A stretch of DNA of 64,000 nt from Candidatus Methylopumilus turicensis (GCF_000953015.1 NZ_LN794158.1:1302001-1366000); one strand, 5' to 3'. Shown: positions 18,309 to 27,229, numbered from the stretch's first letter. Notes: a model not told the origin generated them from the sequence alone. A program made the numbers and translations.

Positions 18309-19608
18309 CCACCACTACCGTGACCATTTTTTCAGGATGAATGCGCCGACTAAATGCGTCTTTAATTTGCGCCTTTGTAACCTTATTTAGATTTTCATTA
18401 AAGTCATCTAGATAGGTCATCGGCAAATGATAAAAACCAATCAACGCAAGGTAATCCAAAATCTTACCATTGCTGTCAATGCGCATTGGGAAGCCGCCGA
18501 CAAGATTTTGTTTCGCGGCTTTTAATTCTGCATCTGTCACACCATCTTTGATGAATTTATCTAAGGTTTCACGTACCAAAGCCAGTGCCGCATCGGCTTG
18601 CTCACGCTTGGTTTGCAGGCCAACTTGAAACTGACCTAATTCCGCCATCGGCATGAAGTAGCTGTAGACGCTATACACCAAACCACGCTTCTCACGTACT
18701 TCTTCGGTTAAGCGTGAAACAAAGCCGCCACCACCCAACACATAATTACCAACATACAGTGGGAAAAAGTCGGCATCACCACGCTTTATGCCTGGGTAAC
18801 CAAGCAAGATGTGGGCTTGCGTTGCAGGGTGGGCGATACGCTGCTCATTGGCGGAGTTAGGATAAATCACAGAGGCTAATGGCTTTGGCTTCTCAGCCTG
18901 AGGCAGGTCCAATGAGATTTTTTCCGCAATTTGTGCGGCTTGCTCACGACTGATATCACCAATTAAAGCAATTACCGCACCTTGAGCACCGTAGTAAGTG
19001 CGGTAAAACTTTTGCACATCATCACGTTTTATTTGATCGATCTGCTCAGGCTCTGAATTGAAACCGTAAGGATGCGCACCAAATAAAGCTTTGCTAAAAG
19101 CTTTATCCGCGATGGTCTCTGGTTGCGTTGCTGCCTCTTTCAGCCCTGCAATCACACGCGCTTTTTCACGCGCTAATACATCTTCAGGAAAGTCAGGTTT
19201 TTGCAAAATCTTGGTATACAAGTCCAAGGCTTTGTCTCGCTCAAGGGCACTGCTTAAAGTACGAAGCTTTACACTGGACTTATCATCATCAATGCCGCCG
19301 CCTAATTGCGCGCCAATATCAGCAAACTGTTTAGAGATTTTTTCATCGGTTAAGCCAGCTGCGCCCAACGTCATTAAATGACGAGTAATACCAGCAACAC
19401 CAAGTTTAGATGCATCATCACGCGCACTTCCTGCATAAAAGTTCGTACTAATGTCGATAATCGGCAAATCATGATTTTCGACAAAATAGACTTCTGCACC
19501 ACGACTTGTTTGCCATTGCTGTATTTTTAAGCCTGCCTGTGCTTGCAGAGAAGCCAATAGGCCAATTAGCGTAAAGCCTAAGCCACGAATAAGCGATTTA
19601 GTGAACAT
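18295..19608 (-). CDS. M16 family protease-like subunit with degenerate zinc site
   Basis: A 437-residue periplasmic M16 protein. The N-terminal FTKSLIRGLGFTLIGLLASL...AQA is a signal peptide. In place of the inverted zinc motif HxxEH, the corresponding segment reads GITRHLMTLG, so the catalytic residues are missing and the protein cannot be a standard metalloprotease. It most likely pairs with the active M16 protein encoded just upstream, like the two subunits of mitochondrial processing peptidase and of bacterial two-gene M16B systems. The ATG at 19608, with GGAAAG upstream, is preferred to an earlier in-frame start. It overlaps the upstream gene by 11 bp. Confidence 0.88.
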   Translation of the reverse strand: MFTKSLIRGLGFTLIGLLASLQAQAGLKIQQWQTSRGAEVYFVENHDLPIIDISTNFYAGSARDDASKLGVAGITRHLMTLGAAGLTDEKISKQFADIGAQLGGGIDDDKSSVKLRTLSSALERDKALDLYTKILQKPDFPEDVLAREKARVIAGLKEAATQPETIADKAFSKALFGAHPYGFNSEPEQIDQIKRDDVQKFYRTYYGAQGAVIALIGDISREQAAQIAEKISLDLPQAEKPKPLASVIYPNSANEQRIAHPATQAHILLGYPGIKRGDADFFPLYVGNYVLGGGGFVSRLTEEVREKRGLVYSVYSYFMPMAELGQFQVGLQTKREQADAALALVRETLDKFIKDGVTDAELKAAKQNLVGGFPMRIDSNGKILDYLALIGFYHLPMTYLDDFNENLNKVTKAQIKDAFSRRIHPEKMVTVVVGGDS

Positions 19609-20977
19609 GTGGCTTTCCTTTCGGGGTGTTGTCATTAGGGTCGATAGGTTGAGGGTCTAGCGTCGCGACCGTTAAATTGTCTTTGTTGAAGTACTTCTTT
19701 GCCACCGCTTGCACTTGCTCAGCAGTCACTGCTTGAAGTTTTGCAGGGTAGCCCTTCAGGATACGCCAAGAGAATCCAGCCGTTTCTAAATTACCAATTT
19801 GCATGGCTTGGTAGAACATCGAATCGCGTTGATAAACATCCGCCGCAATCACTTGCGCTTTGACGCGCTGCAACTCTTCTTCCGTGACACCGCCTGTTTT
19901 GATCTTTTCAATTTCATTCAAAATCGCGGCTTCTAGCTCCGCGACTGACTTGCCTTCTGAAGGCGTAGCATCCAGCACAAAGATTGACTGACGACCACGT
20001 TGCACCATGTCATAGGCCGCATCCACGTCTACTGCAATTTGGCTTTGGCGGACGAGATTTTGATTTAAGCGTGCAGATGCGTTGCCATTAAGTACCCCAG
20101 CTAATATCTCCAGCGCATAAGGCTCAACGTCTTTATCCGCATCTTGGAGTGATGGCACATGAAAACCCATCAATACGTATGGCAGCTTTGCTTGTGCTTT
20201 CACTACTACGCGACGCTCACCCTTTTGTTCAGGCTCCACTTGTGGCTTTCGCGCTGGGAGTGCATGCGGTTTAAGCGGACCAAAATATTGCTTTGCTAGC
20301 TTGAGCACCTCTTGTGCGTTCACATCACCCACCACCACCAAGGTGGCGTTGTTTGGCGCATACCAAGTTTTGTACCATTCGCGCGCATCATCCGCCGTCA
20401 TATTCTCGAGGTCGTTCATCCAGCCCACAACAGGACGACCATAGGGATGTACATGATAAATAGTTGAATTAAATTGTTCAGTCACTTTGGATTGAGGTTT
20501 ATCCTCAGTGCGCCAGCGACGCTCTTCCATCACTACTTTAATTTCTTTCGCAAACTCTTCATCCGTTAAATTTAAGTTTGCCATACGATCGGCTTCAAGT
20601 TTCATTGAAAGCGGCAAATTAGATTTTTCTAGTTGCTGAAAGTAAGTCGTTTGGTCTTGGGCAGTAAACGCATTTTCCTTACCGCCGGCCGCAGCAATTA
20701 AACGTGAAAATTTTCCTGCAGGCACCGCTTTAGTGCCCTTAAACATCATGTGCTCTAGCACATGTGCTACCCCAGTTTTGCCATTCACTTCGTCTAAAGC
20801 CCCAGCGCGATACCACACTTGAGACACAACCACTGGTGCTCGATGGTCCTCTTGCACCACAATCTTTAGACCATTATCTAACTTAAACTCTTGAACCTCC
20901 GCCGACATGGCCAAAGGCGAGAAAGACAAGCCCAGCAACAGGCTCAATGATAGGTTTCTTAGTTTAAAAATTCGCAC
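19598..20977 (-). CDS. M16 family zinc protease, catalytic subunit
   Basis: A 459-residue secreted M16B peptidase. A signal peptide (about residues 1-25, ending MSA-EV) directs it to the periplasm. The inverted zinc motif is HVLEH (His72, Glu75, His76), and the downstream zinc glutamate lies in the VVMEERRWR helix near 152, so the site looks complete. The second half is the second M16 domain. It starts at a GTG with GAGGAGAG upstream and is the first gene of the M16-M16-rsmD-coaD-ferredoxin-gloA run. Its substrate is unknown; protein or peptide turnover in the periplasm is the general role of the family. Confidence 0.9.
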   Translation of the reverse strand: MRIFKLRNLSLSLLLGLSFSPLAMSAEVQEFKLDNGLKIVVQEDHRAPVVVSQVWYRAGALDEVNGKTGVAHVLEHMMFKGTKAVPAGKFSRLIAAAGGKENAFTAQDQTTYFQQLEKSNLPLSMKLEADRMANLNLTDEEFAKEIKVVMEERRWRTEDKPQSKVTEQFNSTIYHVHPYGRPVVGWMNDLENMTADDAREWYKTWYAPNNATLVVVGDVNAQEVLKLAKQYFGPLKPHALPARKPQVEPEQKGERRVVVKAQAKLPYVLMGFHVPSLQDADKDVEPYALEILAGVLNGNASARLNQNLVRQSQIAVDVDAAYDMVQRGRQSIFVLDATPSEGKSVAELEAAILNEIEKIKTGGVTEEELQRVKAQVIAADVYQRDSMFYQAMQIGNLETAGFSWRILKGYPAKLQAVTAEQVQAVAKKYFNKDNLTVATLDPQPIDPNDNTPKGKPHVH

Positions 20978-21204
20978 GTTTTAACTCTCCTCAACAGCAT
21001 TACATTATAGCTGGCATCGCCTCATTAATTGCGTTGCACATAGATGCTCGTTTTTCAGACCAGCCATCATCTTATTAAGTTCGTCACACGCCCCTTATAT
21101 TCTATTTGGTTATTTATTTATAAATAATAAGTATTTTTAATTATTAAATAACGTTGATAAAGTGCTCGTCATTCGCAGCAAGGCAAGATGAAAAGGTGAA
21201 TCAA
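20978..21204. promoter_or_regulatory. Divergent promoter region with AT-rich palindrome
   Basis: This 227-bp gap separates the M16 operon from the sulfate block. It contains the perfect 14-bp palindrome TTATTTATAAATAA at 21114-21127 and a run TTAAATAACGTTGATAAAG just after it. Similar A+T-rich sequence precedes cysT. A CysB-type activator site is plausible, but the consensus is too loose to confirm. Confidence 0.4.
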
Positions 21205-21423
21205 ATGAGCACTGAAACAGCAAACAAACAAAACAGTAGCTTAGTACAAGCGCTTTTGTCAGCGATTAACTCGCTGCGTTTTGGCTCGGTTGAAATTACC
21301 GTCCATGAGGGCCGTGTGACACAAATCGAAAAGCGCGAAAAAGTGAGATTCACTGATTCAACAAACAACCCAATAACGCCCACTGAAAAATCAGCGGCAA
21401 AAATTCTACAAGATAGTAACTGA
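21205..21423 (+). CDS. YezD-like DUF2292 small protein
   Basis: A 72-residue protein similar to the YezD/DUF2292 family, recognised by LRFGSVEITVHEGRVTQIEKREKVRF in the middle, which should form a compact beta-rich unit. The ATG at 21205 has AAGGTG seven bases upstream and is chosen over an in-frame start at 21154. Biochemical function is unknown. YezD-type genes are often found beside sulfate and sulfonate uptake genes, as here, where it leads the porin and sulfate-binding protein genes. A regulatory or adaptor role in sulfur assimilation is inference from that association. Confidence 0.75.
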   Translation: MSTETANKQNSSLVQALLSAINSLRFGSVEITVHEGRVTQIEKREKVRFTDSTNNPITPTEKSAAKILQDSN

Positions 21424-21480
21424 TCAGACGTCTGAACGTTACCCAAGCAAAAAAAACATTTAGATAACCCTGGAGTTAAC

Positions 21481-23118
21481 ATGCACATTAAGAAAAAACT
21501 AATCCCGGTGCTCATTGCACCCCTATTCGTCGGCCTTACATTGTCAGGCCAAGCCTTAGCTAATGATAGCGATGAACTAGAAAAACTGCGCCAATTGGTG
21601 CAAGAGCTAGATCAAAAAATCAAAGTACTAGACCGCAAAAGCGAACTTGCTGAAGAAGCAGCTGCCGCCAAGAAAAAAGAAACGCCTGTTGTAAAAGCCG
21701 GCAGTGGTGGCTTCTCTTTTGCTTCAGCTGATGGCAAAAACGAAATTAAATTCAGAGGCCTTATTCAGGCAGATCATCGTGAATTTATCGATGGGGCTAA
21801 TGACGTTCGATCAAGATCAAGAAACCGTGCGGGAAATATTGCAGACGATGGCTTTAATGATGCTGATAGTTCATCTTTGCTTCGTCGCGTTCGCCCTACT
21901 ATTGAAGGCAAAATTAACGATAAGTACGGCTTCCGTTTTACGCCTGAATTTGGCGGTGGGAGTGCATCAGTAGTCGATGCTTATGTAGATGCAAACTTAA
22001 ACCCAGCCTTTAATCTTAAGGCTGGTAAGTTCAAAAGCTTTGTTGGCCTGGAGCGTTTGCAAGGTGGCGGTGATATTAAGTTCCTCGAGCGCAGTTATGT
22101 GACTAATGCAATTCTGCCTAACCGTGACTTAGGTGTGGCGGTATATGGCTCACTGTTCGATAAGAAACTTGATTACGCTTTTGGTATCGTTAACGGCGTG
22201 GCAGATGGCGGTAACATCACAACCGGCGCATCTTATAATGGAGAACGTGAATATACTGCTCGCTTATTCGCAACGCCGTTCAAAGATGATATTTCAGCGC
22301 TATCTGGCTTAGGCTTTGGACTTGGTGGCACTTATACCGACTTCAAGGGCGAGCAAAACCTGAACTGGACAGATACCACAGCTGCTGATGCAACACGTAA
22401 TGGCTTACCAAGCTACGTGACTGAGGGCCAAAATACTTTCTTCAGATATGGCAATAACGTTGTCGCAGATGGCAAACGTCTTAGAGTTTCGCCTCAGGCT
22501 TATTACTACAATGGTCCATTTGGCTTAATCACAGAATATGCGCGTGTTTATCAAGACGTTTCATTAACAGACCGCGGTGCCGGAACGACAACCAATGCTG
22601 AACTTCCAATTCTAGCTGGTACTAAAAAGCAACTAGAGCACGATGCATTTAATATTGGCGTGACTTACCTGATTACAGGCGAAGATGCTTCATTCAAAGG
22701 TGTCAAACCTAAGAATGATTTCGATTTGGACAAAGGCGGCTGGGGCGCATGGGAGCTAGTGGCGCGTTACAGCGAAATTAATCTTGATAGCAATACGTTT
22801 AAAAATGGTGCTGGTAATGTAGCCGGAGAAAACTATGGTACAGGTGGAACTGCACCTGCAAACGTGGCTTTAAATGGCGCCTACGCTGACGGCACCCTCA
22901 GTGCAAAAGCCGCTAAGACTTGGACCATCGGCACAAACTGGTATCTGAATCAAAATGCAAAAATCGCTGTCAATTATGCCCAAACCTCTTTTGATGGTGG
23001 TTCAATTTCAGGAAACACTGCAACAGGCACAGGTGCTGATGTAGCAACCGGAACTCGAATTGTCGCAGACCGCCCAGATGAAAAAGCAGTCTTAGCCCGA
23101 TTCCAAGTCACCTTTTAA
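21481..23118 (+). CDS. OprO/OprP-type outer membrane porin
   Basis: A 545-residue outer-membrane beta-barrel. A signal peptide (about residues 1-27, ending ALA) precedes a short coiled coil (30-62) with a charged heptad pattern, which trimerises the N-terminus in OprP-like porins. The rest alternates polar and hydrophobic residues and ends in the C-terminal phenylalanine (ARFQVTF) that BAM recognises. OprP homologues pass phosphate; the location 29 bp before the sulfate-binding protein gene suggests that this one carries sulfate or organosulfur anions. That specificity is inferred from context only. Confidence 0.82.
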   Translation: MHIKKKLIPVLIAPLFVGLTLSGQALANDSDELEKLRQLVQELDQKIKVLDRKSELAEEAAAAKKKETPVVKAGSGGFSFASADGKNEIKFRGLIQADHREFIDGANDVRSRSRNRAGNIADDGFNDADSSSLLRRVRPTIEGKINDKYGFRFTPEFGGGSASVVDAYVDANLNPAFNLKAGKFKSFVGLERLQGGGDIKFLERSYVTNAILPNRDLGVAVYGSLFDKKLDYAFGIVNGVADGGNITTGASYNGEREYTARLFATPFKDDISALSGLGFGLGGTYTDFKGEQNLNWTDTTAADATRNGLPSYVTEGQNTFFRYGNNVVADGKRLRVSPQAYYYNGPFGLITEYARVYQDVSLTDRGAGTTTNAELPILAGTKKQLEHDAFNIGVTYLITGEDASFKGVKPKNDFDLDKGGWGAWELVARYSEINLDSNTFKNGAGNVAGENYGTGGTAPANVALNGAYADGTLSAKAAKTWTIGTNWYLNQNAKIAVNYAQTSFDGGSISGNTATGTGADVATGTRIVADRPDEKAVLARFQVTF

Positions 23119-23147
23119 TTTAACTCAAACAAGCTAAAGGAAAAATC

Positions 23148-24149
23148 ATGAAAAAATCATTACTTCACATTAGCCTGCTAACTGCATTGGTGCTCGCACC
23201 AATTGCGCAAGCAGCTGATATCACGTTACTAAACGTTTCTTACGATCCAACACGTGAGCTTTATCAAGATTACAACAAAGCTTTTGCTAGCTATTGGAAA
23301 GCAAAAACTGGCGACAACGTAACAGTTAAGGCATCACATGGCGGCTCAGGCAAACAAGCCCGCGCGATTATTGATGGCTTGGATGCCGACGTGGCAACAC
23401 TTGCACTTGCTTACGACGTTGACCAACTTTACGAAAAAGGCAAACTCATTCCCAAAGATTGGCAAAAGCGTTTAGGTCATAACAGCGCGCCATACACTTC
23501 AACTATTGTTTTCTTAGTACGCAAAGGCAACCCTAAGAAAATTAAGGATTGGAATGATGTGATTAAGCCAGGCGTTTCTGTGATTACCCCTAACCCAAAA
23601 ACATCAGGCGGCGCTCGTTGGAACTACCTCGCTGCTTGGGCATACGCACTAAAAAACAACAACAACGATGAAGCGAAAGCAAAAGAGTTCGTTGCGAAGC
23701 TCTTTAAGAATGTACCTGTACTAGATACTGGCGCGCGCGGCTCTACTACGACGTTTGTAGAACGCGGAATTGGCGATGTATTGCTCGCTTGGGAAAACGA
23801 AGCATTCTTGGCACAAAAAGAGTTAGGTCCAGACAAGTTTGAGATTGTAGTGCCTTCACTATCAATCTTGGCTGAGCCAACCGTGACTGTGGTGGATAAA
23901 GTGGTCGATAAACGTAAAACCCGTGCCGTAGCAACCGCATATTTAGAGTACTTGTACTCTGATGAAGGCCAAGAAATCGCAGCACAAAACTACTACCGCC
24001 CAACCTTAGAGTCTGTGGCTAAAAAATACGAAAAATCATTCCCAAAAGTGAATTTAGTGAAGATTGATGAAGTATTTGGCGGCTGGCAAAAGGCGCAAAA
24101 AACGCACTTTTCAGATGGCGGTACTTTTGATGAAATCTACCAGAAGTAA
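23148..24149 (+). CDS. sbp: Periplasmic sulfate-binding protein
   Basis: A 333-residue substrate-binding protein of the CysTWA sulfate/thiosulfate ABC importer. The signal peptide [22 protein letters not shown] is cleaved before [16 protein letters not shown], the typical mature start. [20 protein letters not shown] and [17 protein letters not shown] are the sulfate-coordinating blocks. It is strongly Sbp-like; CysP is an alternative as both bind sulfate. The permease and ATPase genes are about 3.2 kb downstream, separated by a persulfide/sulfite gene group, and a strong terminator follows this gene. Confidence 0.92.
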   Translation: MKKSLLHISLLTALVLAPIAQAADITLLNVSYDPTRELYQDYNKAFASYWKAKTGDNVTVKASHGGSGKQARAIIDGLDADVATLALAYDVDQLYEKGKLIPKDWQKRLGHNSAPYTSTIVFLVRKGNPKKIKDWNDVIKPGVSVITPNPKTSGGARWNYLAAWAYALKNNNNDEAKAKEFVAKLFKNVPVLDTGARGSTTTFVERGIGDVLLAWENEAFLAQKELGPDKFEIVVPSLSILAEPTVTVVDKVVDKRKTRAVATAYLEYLYSDEGQEIAAQNYYRPTLESVAKKYEKSFPKVNLVKIDEVFGGWQKAQKTHFSDGGTFDEIYQK

Positions 24150-24170
24150 TTAAGAAATCAGGAAACAACA

Positions 24171-24204
24171 GGTGGCTTGAATAATAATCAAGCCACCTTT
24201 TTTT
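24171..24204 (+). terminator. Rho-independent terminator after sbp
   Basis: A perfect 10-bp stem GGTGGCTTGA/TCAAGCCACC with loop ATAATAA is followed by seven T residues. It ends the porin-sbp transcript and faces the convergent YeeE/YedE-like genes. Confidence 0.92.
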
Positions 24205-24622
24205 ATTTTCTGCAGGCCTTGAAAAGATGATCGTGAATAGTCATACCGACTATCATTGCTATCACAAAAATAAACGCTTCTTTGTAGCCTGCCCCCATGG
24301 TCACCAATGCAGGGCCCGGGCAAAAACCAGCCAATGCCCAGCCAGCACCAAACAATAGACTGCCAATCACAAGCTCTTTGGAGATGTGCGTTGTGCCTGG
24401 CAAATGAATAGGTTCATCAAACATAGCTTGGGTTTTATCTTGTACGAACTTAAATCCAACAAAGGCAACAGCTATTCCGCCAATCATCACAAACATCAAG
24501 CTTGGATCCCATGCGCCTGTAATATCCAGGAATCCAATTACTTTAGCTGGGTTGGTCATACCGGAGATAATTAAACCGAGCCCGAAAACTATTCCAGATA
24601 GTAATGTCATGATATTTTTCAT
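24203..24622 (-). CDS. YeeE/YedE-type inner membrane protein (second of pair)
   Basis: A 139-residue membrane protein with about four hydrophobic helices. The pattern GLGLIISGMTNPAKVIGFLDI and the later FGAGWALAGFCPGPALV identify half of the YeeE/YedE (TsuA-like, PMP) family, in which small cysteine-containing loops guide sulfur compounds through the membrane. The ATG at 24622 has AAGGATGAG upstream and is chosen over a frame extension into the upstream gene. Its partner ends two bases upstream, so the two very likely form one transporter. Transport of thiosulfate or a sulfane-sulfur species is inference from family and neighbours. Confidence 0.82.
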   Translation of the reverse strand: MKNIMTLLSGIVFGLGLIISGMTNPAKVIGFLDITGAWDPSLMFVMIGGIAVAFVGFKFVQDKTQAMFDEPIHLPGTTHISKELVIGSLLFGAGWALAGFCPGPALVTMGAGYKEAFIFVIAMIVGMTIHDHLFKACRK

Positions 24623-24624
24623 GT

Positions 24625-25077
24625 TTAACTCATCCTTAAAACATGGAGAAATAAGTAGCAAACGACAAAGCCCGAAAACATAAAGCTGATTGTCGCAATT
24701 AAAGATCTAAGTGATAGACGGCTTAATCCGCATATGCCATGCCCGCTAGTGCAACCCGATCCCATCCGCGTGCCAAAGCCTACCAAGAGACCAGCGACGA
24801 TTAAGGTGCTTAAAGAGGCGGATATGCTTGATTCAGGCAAAGGCGCAAATAGTTGATAAACAAAACTTGAGACAAGCAGGCCAATCAGGAAAAGCCCTCT
24901 CCAAAGGCGATGGCTATTAGCAGTACTATCCATATCAATTAACCCGCCAAGAATTCCGCTGATACCAGCAATCTTGCCCCTAAAAACTACTAACAAACTA
25001 GCGCCCAACCCTATCAGCAGCCCCCCAAAAAAGGCGTTGCTGGGTGTGAAATTGACCCAATCAATGGTAACGGACAT
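24625..25077 (-). CDS. YeeE/YedE-type inner membrane protein (first of pair)
   Basis: A 150-residue membrane protein with four or five hydrophobic segments. GTRMGSGCTSGHGICGLSRLS near residues 108-128 is the defining loop of the YeeE/YedE family; its cysteines are thought to contact sulfur substrates in TsuA-type transporters. It opens a two-gene unit divergent from the ArsR regulator gene. In Xylella and Agrobacterium, an ArsR repressor (BigR), a YeeE/YedE protein and an ETHE1-like enzyme form one hydrogen-sulfide response system, and the same gene set is present here in divergent arrangement. Confidence 0.85.
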   Translation of the reverse strand: MSVTIDWVNFTPSNAFFGGLLIGLGASLLVVFRGKIAGISGILGGLIDMDSTANSHRLWRGLFLIGLLVSSFVYQLFAPLPESSISASLSTLIVAGLLVGFGTRMGSGCTSGHGICGLSRLSLRSLIATISFMFSGFVVCYLFLHVLRMS

Positions 25078-25203
25078 CGTGAACTCCCAAGTACTTTTTA
25101 GTGACAGTTTAAATTAAGCAGTGATGTGTGTGTATTAAATATATTTATATATAACTATATACTCATGTATTATAGATTAATACTTTTATCCAAAGATATT
25201 TTA
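25078..25203. promoter_or_regulatory. Divergent ArsR-type operator region
   Basis: The 126-bp region between the divergent YeeE/YedE and ArsR genes is very A+T-rich. TATATA at 25148-25153 and 25156-25161 flank two bases, giving a short dyad that could be the operator and overlap both promoters. Binding by the adjacent regulator is inferred from position. Confidence 0.45.
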
Positions 25204-25554
25204 ATGATGCAGTTAGATGACCAAGCTTTTATTCAACTTGCCAAATACTTTCAAGCCTTGGCAGAGCCTATGCGGCTCAAGATTTTAAATGGCTTAAGAG
25301 ATGGTGAAAAGAACGTAACCGCGCTTGTTGAAATCTCAGGCGGCACACAGGCGAATGTATCGAAACATCTGACTTTACTCACCGCCTCAAGGCTCATTAA
25401 GCGCGAAGCCCGCGGCACAAAAGCGTATTACACCATCGCAGACCAACGCATTTATGATTTATGTAATTTAGTTTGCGGACAAATTGCAAGCCAAATGAGC
25501 CAAGAGGCGGCAGCAAATGAAGCGCTTATTTTTTCTCTTCAAGCTACGCAATAA
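25204..25554 (+). CDS. ArsR-family winged-helix repressor, BigR/SqrR-like context
   Basis: A 116-residue ArsR/SmtB repressor. ALAEPMRLKILNGLRDGE, the helix-turn-helix GTQANVSKHLTLLTASRLIKREARG and the wing segment TKAYYTIAD are intact. Two cysteines occur in the last helix, Cys87 and Cys91 (DLCNLVCG). BigR, SqrR and YgaV sense persulfide by pairing a cysteine in the second helix with one near the C-terminus; the first is absent here because the segment reads KNVTALVEIS. Sensing may therefore use the Cys87/Cys91 pair. The tandem ATG at 25204/25207 is chosen over an upstream ATG at 25126. Control of the dioxygenase and YeeE/YedE genes is inferred. Confidence 0.85.
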   Translation: MMQLDDQAFIQLAKYFQALAEPMRLKILNGLRDGEKNVTALVEISGGTQANVSKHLTLLTASRLIKREARGTKAYYTIADQRIYDLCNLVCGQIASQMSQEAAANEALIFSLQATQ

Positions 25555-25593
25555 GTCGCCCAACGCTAAAAATAAAATCGATCGGAGAGCAAG

Positions 25594-26298
25594 ATGATTT
25601 TTAAACAATTCTTTGAGACGGAAACCTGCACGTTTACCTATTTACTGGCTTGTGAAAAAACCAAGCAAGCGGTGCTGATTGATACAGTTGAATCTGAAGT
25701 GCCTAAGTACCTAAAAAAACTAGATGCACAAGATTTGAAGTTAGTTTACACACTCGAAACGCATGTGCATGCAGACCATGTGACAGCTGCAGACATTCTG
25801 AGACAAAAACTAGGCAGTAAAAGCGTTGTACATCGTGATGCTGGCGCAATGTGCGGTGACTTATTGGTGACTGATGGCGTTCATCTCATAGTTGGCAGCC
25901 TTGATTTAGAGGTCCGATACACGCCTGGCCATACCAATGGCTGCATTAGCTTCTTTGCAGGAGACCGCATATTTACAGGAGACTCATTGTTGATTGGCGG
26001 GTGTGGCCGCACGGATTTCCAAAGTGGCGATGCTGGAAAGCTCTATGACAGCATTCATGCCAAGATTTTTAGCTTGAATGACGATGTCATTATTTATCCT
26101 GGGCATGATTACAACGGCAACACCCAATCAACCGTGGGGGAAGAGCGTAAAAATAATAAGCGCCTGGGAAATAACCGAAGTCGCGAAGCCTTCATTAATT
26201 TGATGAGCGAGCTTAAGTTAGCCTACCCCAAATATATCGACGTCGCAGTGCCTGCCAATCAGGCATGCGGAAAAGTAGCGTCGCCACAGGCTGCCTAA
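25594..26298 (+). CDS. ETHE1-like persulfide dioxygenase (metallo-beta-lactamase fold)
   Basis: A 234-residue metallo-beta-lactamase fold enzyme. The metal-binding THVHADH (His57, His59, Asp61, His62) is followed by YTPGHTNGC, the GDSLLIGGCGRTDFQSGD block (about 129-146) diagnostic for persulfide dioxygenases, and YPGHDYNG. ETHE1 enzymes use one Fe(II) to oxidise glutathione persulfide to sulfite in the cytoplasm. The neighbouring TauE-type exporter could remove that sulfite. It starts 39 bp after the ArsR gene with GGAGAG upstream. A generic glyoxalase II role is less likely given the GGCGRTDFQSG signature. Confidence 0.9.
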   Translation: MIFKQFFETETCTFTYLLACEKTKQAVLIDTVESEVPKYLKKLDAQDLKLVYTLETHVHADHVTAADILRQKLGSKSVVHRDAGAMCGDLLVTDGVHLIVGSLDLEVRYTPGHTNGCISFFAGDRIFTGDSLLIGGCGRTDFQSGDAGKLYDSIHAKIFSLNDDVIIYPGHDYNGNTQSTVGEERKNNKRLGNNRSREAFINLMSELKLAYPKYIDVAVPANQACGKVASPQAA

Positions 26299-26380
26299 GC
26301 CCTTCGATACCCAACAAAATAGACAAGGACTTAGCATTGAACTCAGAGGCACTCCCAAACAATTCCATGTTAGATCAACA

Positions 26381-27229
26381 ATGATTGACCCTATCCTTAT
26401 TACGATATTGCTGGGACTATTTATTGGCTTGGTATTAGCGCTGACTGGCGCTGGTGGTGCAATTCTCTCCTTGCCCCTTTTGGTTCTTTTTTTAGATATC
26501 AAAATGATAGAAGCCGCCCCCATTTCACTGATCGCCATTTCAATCTCAGCAGGCATTGCTGCATTAATAGGCCTCAGAGCCGGCATAGTCCGATACAAAG
26601 CAGCAGGGATCTTGGCGACATTTGGGATACTGTGCGCGCCTATTGGTGTATATGTTGCGCACCATCTCAGTGAACAAACGCTGGCAATGCTATTTTCTGC
26701 AGTTCTATTCGTTGTTGCATGGCGATCATTCAAAAACATGAACGTCTCTCCCCTTTTGATAACGAATCGCACTGAGACCATCAATGGGAAAAATCTCGTT
26801 AAAAAAATAGAGCCTGCCTGTGCATTGCATCCAGCCACATCTAAACTATTTTGGACCGCTCATTGCACTGTCAGCCTAATATCTACTGGTGGACTTTCCG
26901 GGTTCTTGTCGGGATTGCTCGGCGTGGGAGGTGGCTTCATTATTGTGCCGACACTGCAACGAATTTCAAACTTAGAAACGAAGATAATCACTGCGACCTC
27001 TCTTGCGGTCATTGCTTTGGTCTCGATCGCCAGCACTATAAGCTACGCGGGCAATGGAACTATCTTATGGTCGATCGCGCTGCCTTTTACAATTTCGATG
27101 CTCAGCGGCATGTTTTTAGGCAGATGGCTTCATGACAAAATCCCAAATCTTATCCGTATGCTTATGTTTTCATTATTGTCCTTATTCATTGGCTTACTGA
27201 TGTTACTCAATATGTTATTTGGTAACTAA
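26381..27229 (+). CDS. TauE/SafE-family sulfite exporter-like permease
   Basis: A 282-residue inner membrane protein with about eight helices in two repeats. Each repeat carries the family's glycine-rich helix start: LALTGAGGAILSLPLLV (about residues 20-36) and LSGLLGVGGGFIIVPTLQ (about 180-197). Members export sulfite, sulfoacetate or related anions. Next to a persulfide dioxygenase, which makes sulfite, export of sulfite is the simplest reading, though unproven. It ends 153 bp before cysT, with an A+T-rich promoter-like region between. Confidence 0.85.
   Translation: MIDPILITILLGLFIGLVLALTGAGGAILSLPLLVLFLDIKMIEAAPISLIAISISAGIAALIGLRAGIVRYKAAGILATFGILCAPIGVYVAHHLSEQTLAMLFSAVLFVVAWRSFKNMNVSPLLITNRTETINGKNLVKKIEPACALHPATSKLFWTAHCTVSLISTGGLSGFLSGLLGVGGGFIIVPTLQRISNLETKIITATSLAVIALVSIASTISYAGNGTILWSIALPFTISMLSGMFLGRWLHDKIPNLIRMLMFSLLSLFIGLLMLLNMLFGN

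Noticed and set aside
26218-26838. 206-codon minus-strand frame across the dioxygenase and TauE genes
   Set aside because: Spans two well-supported plus-strand genes and shows no domain.
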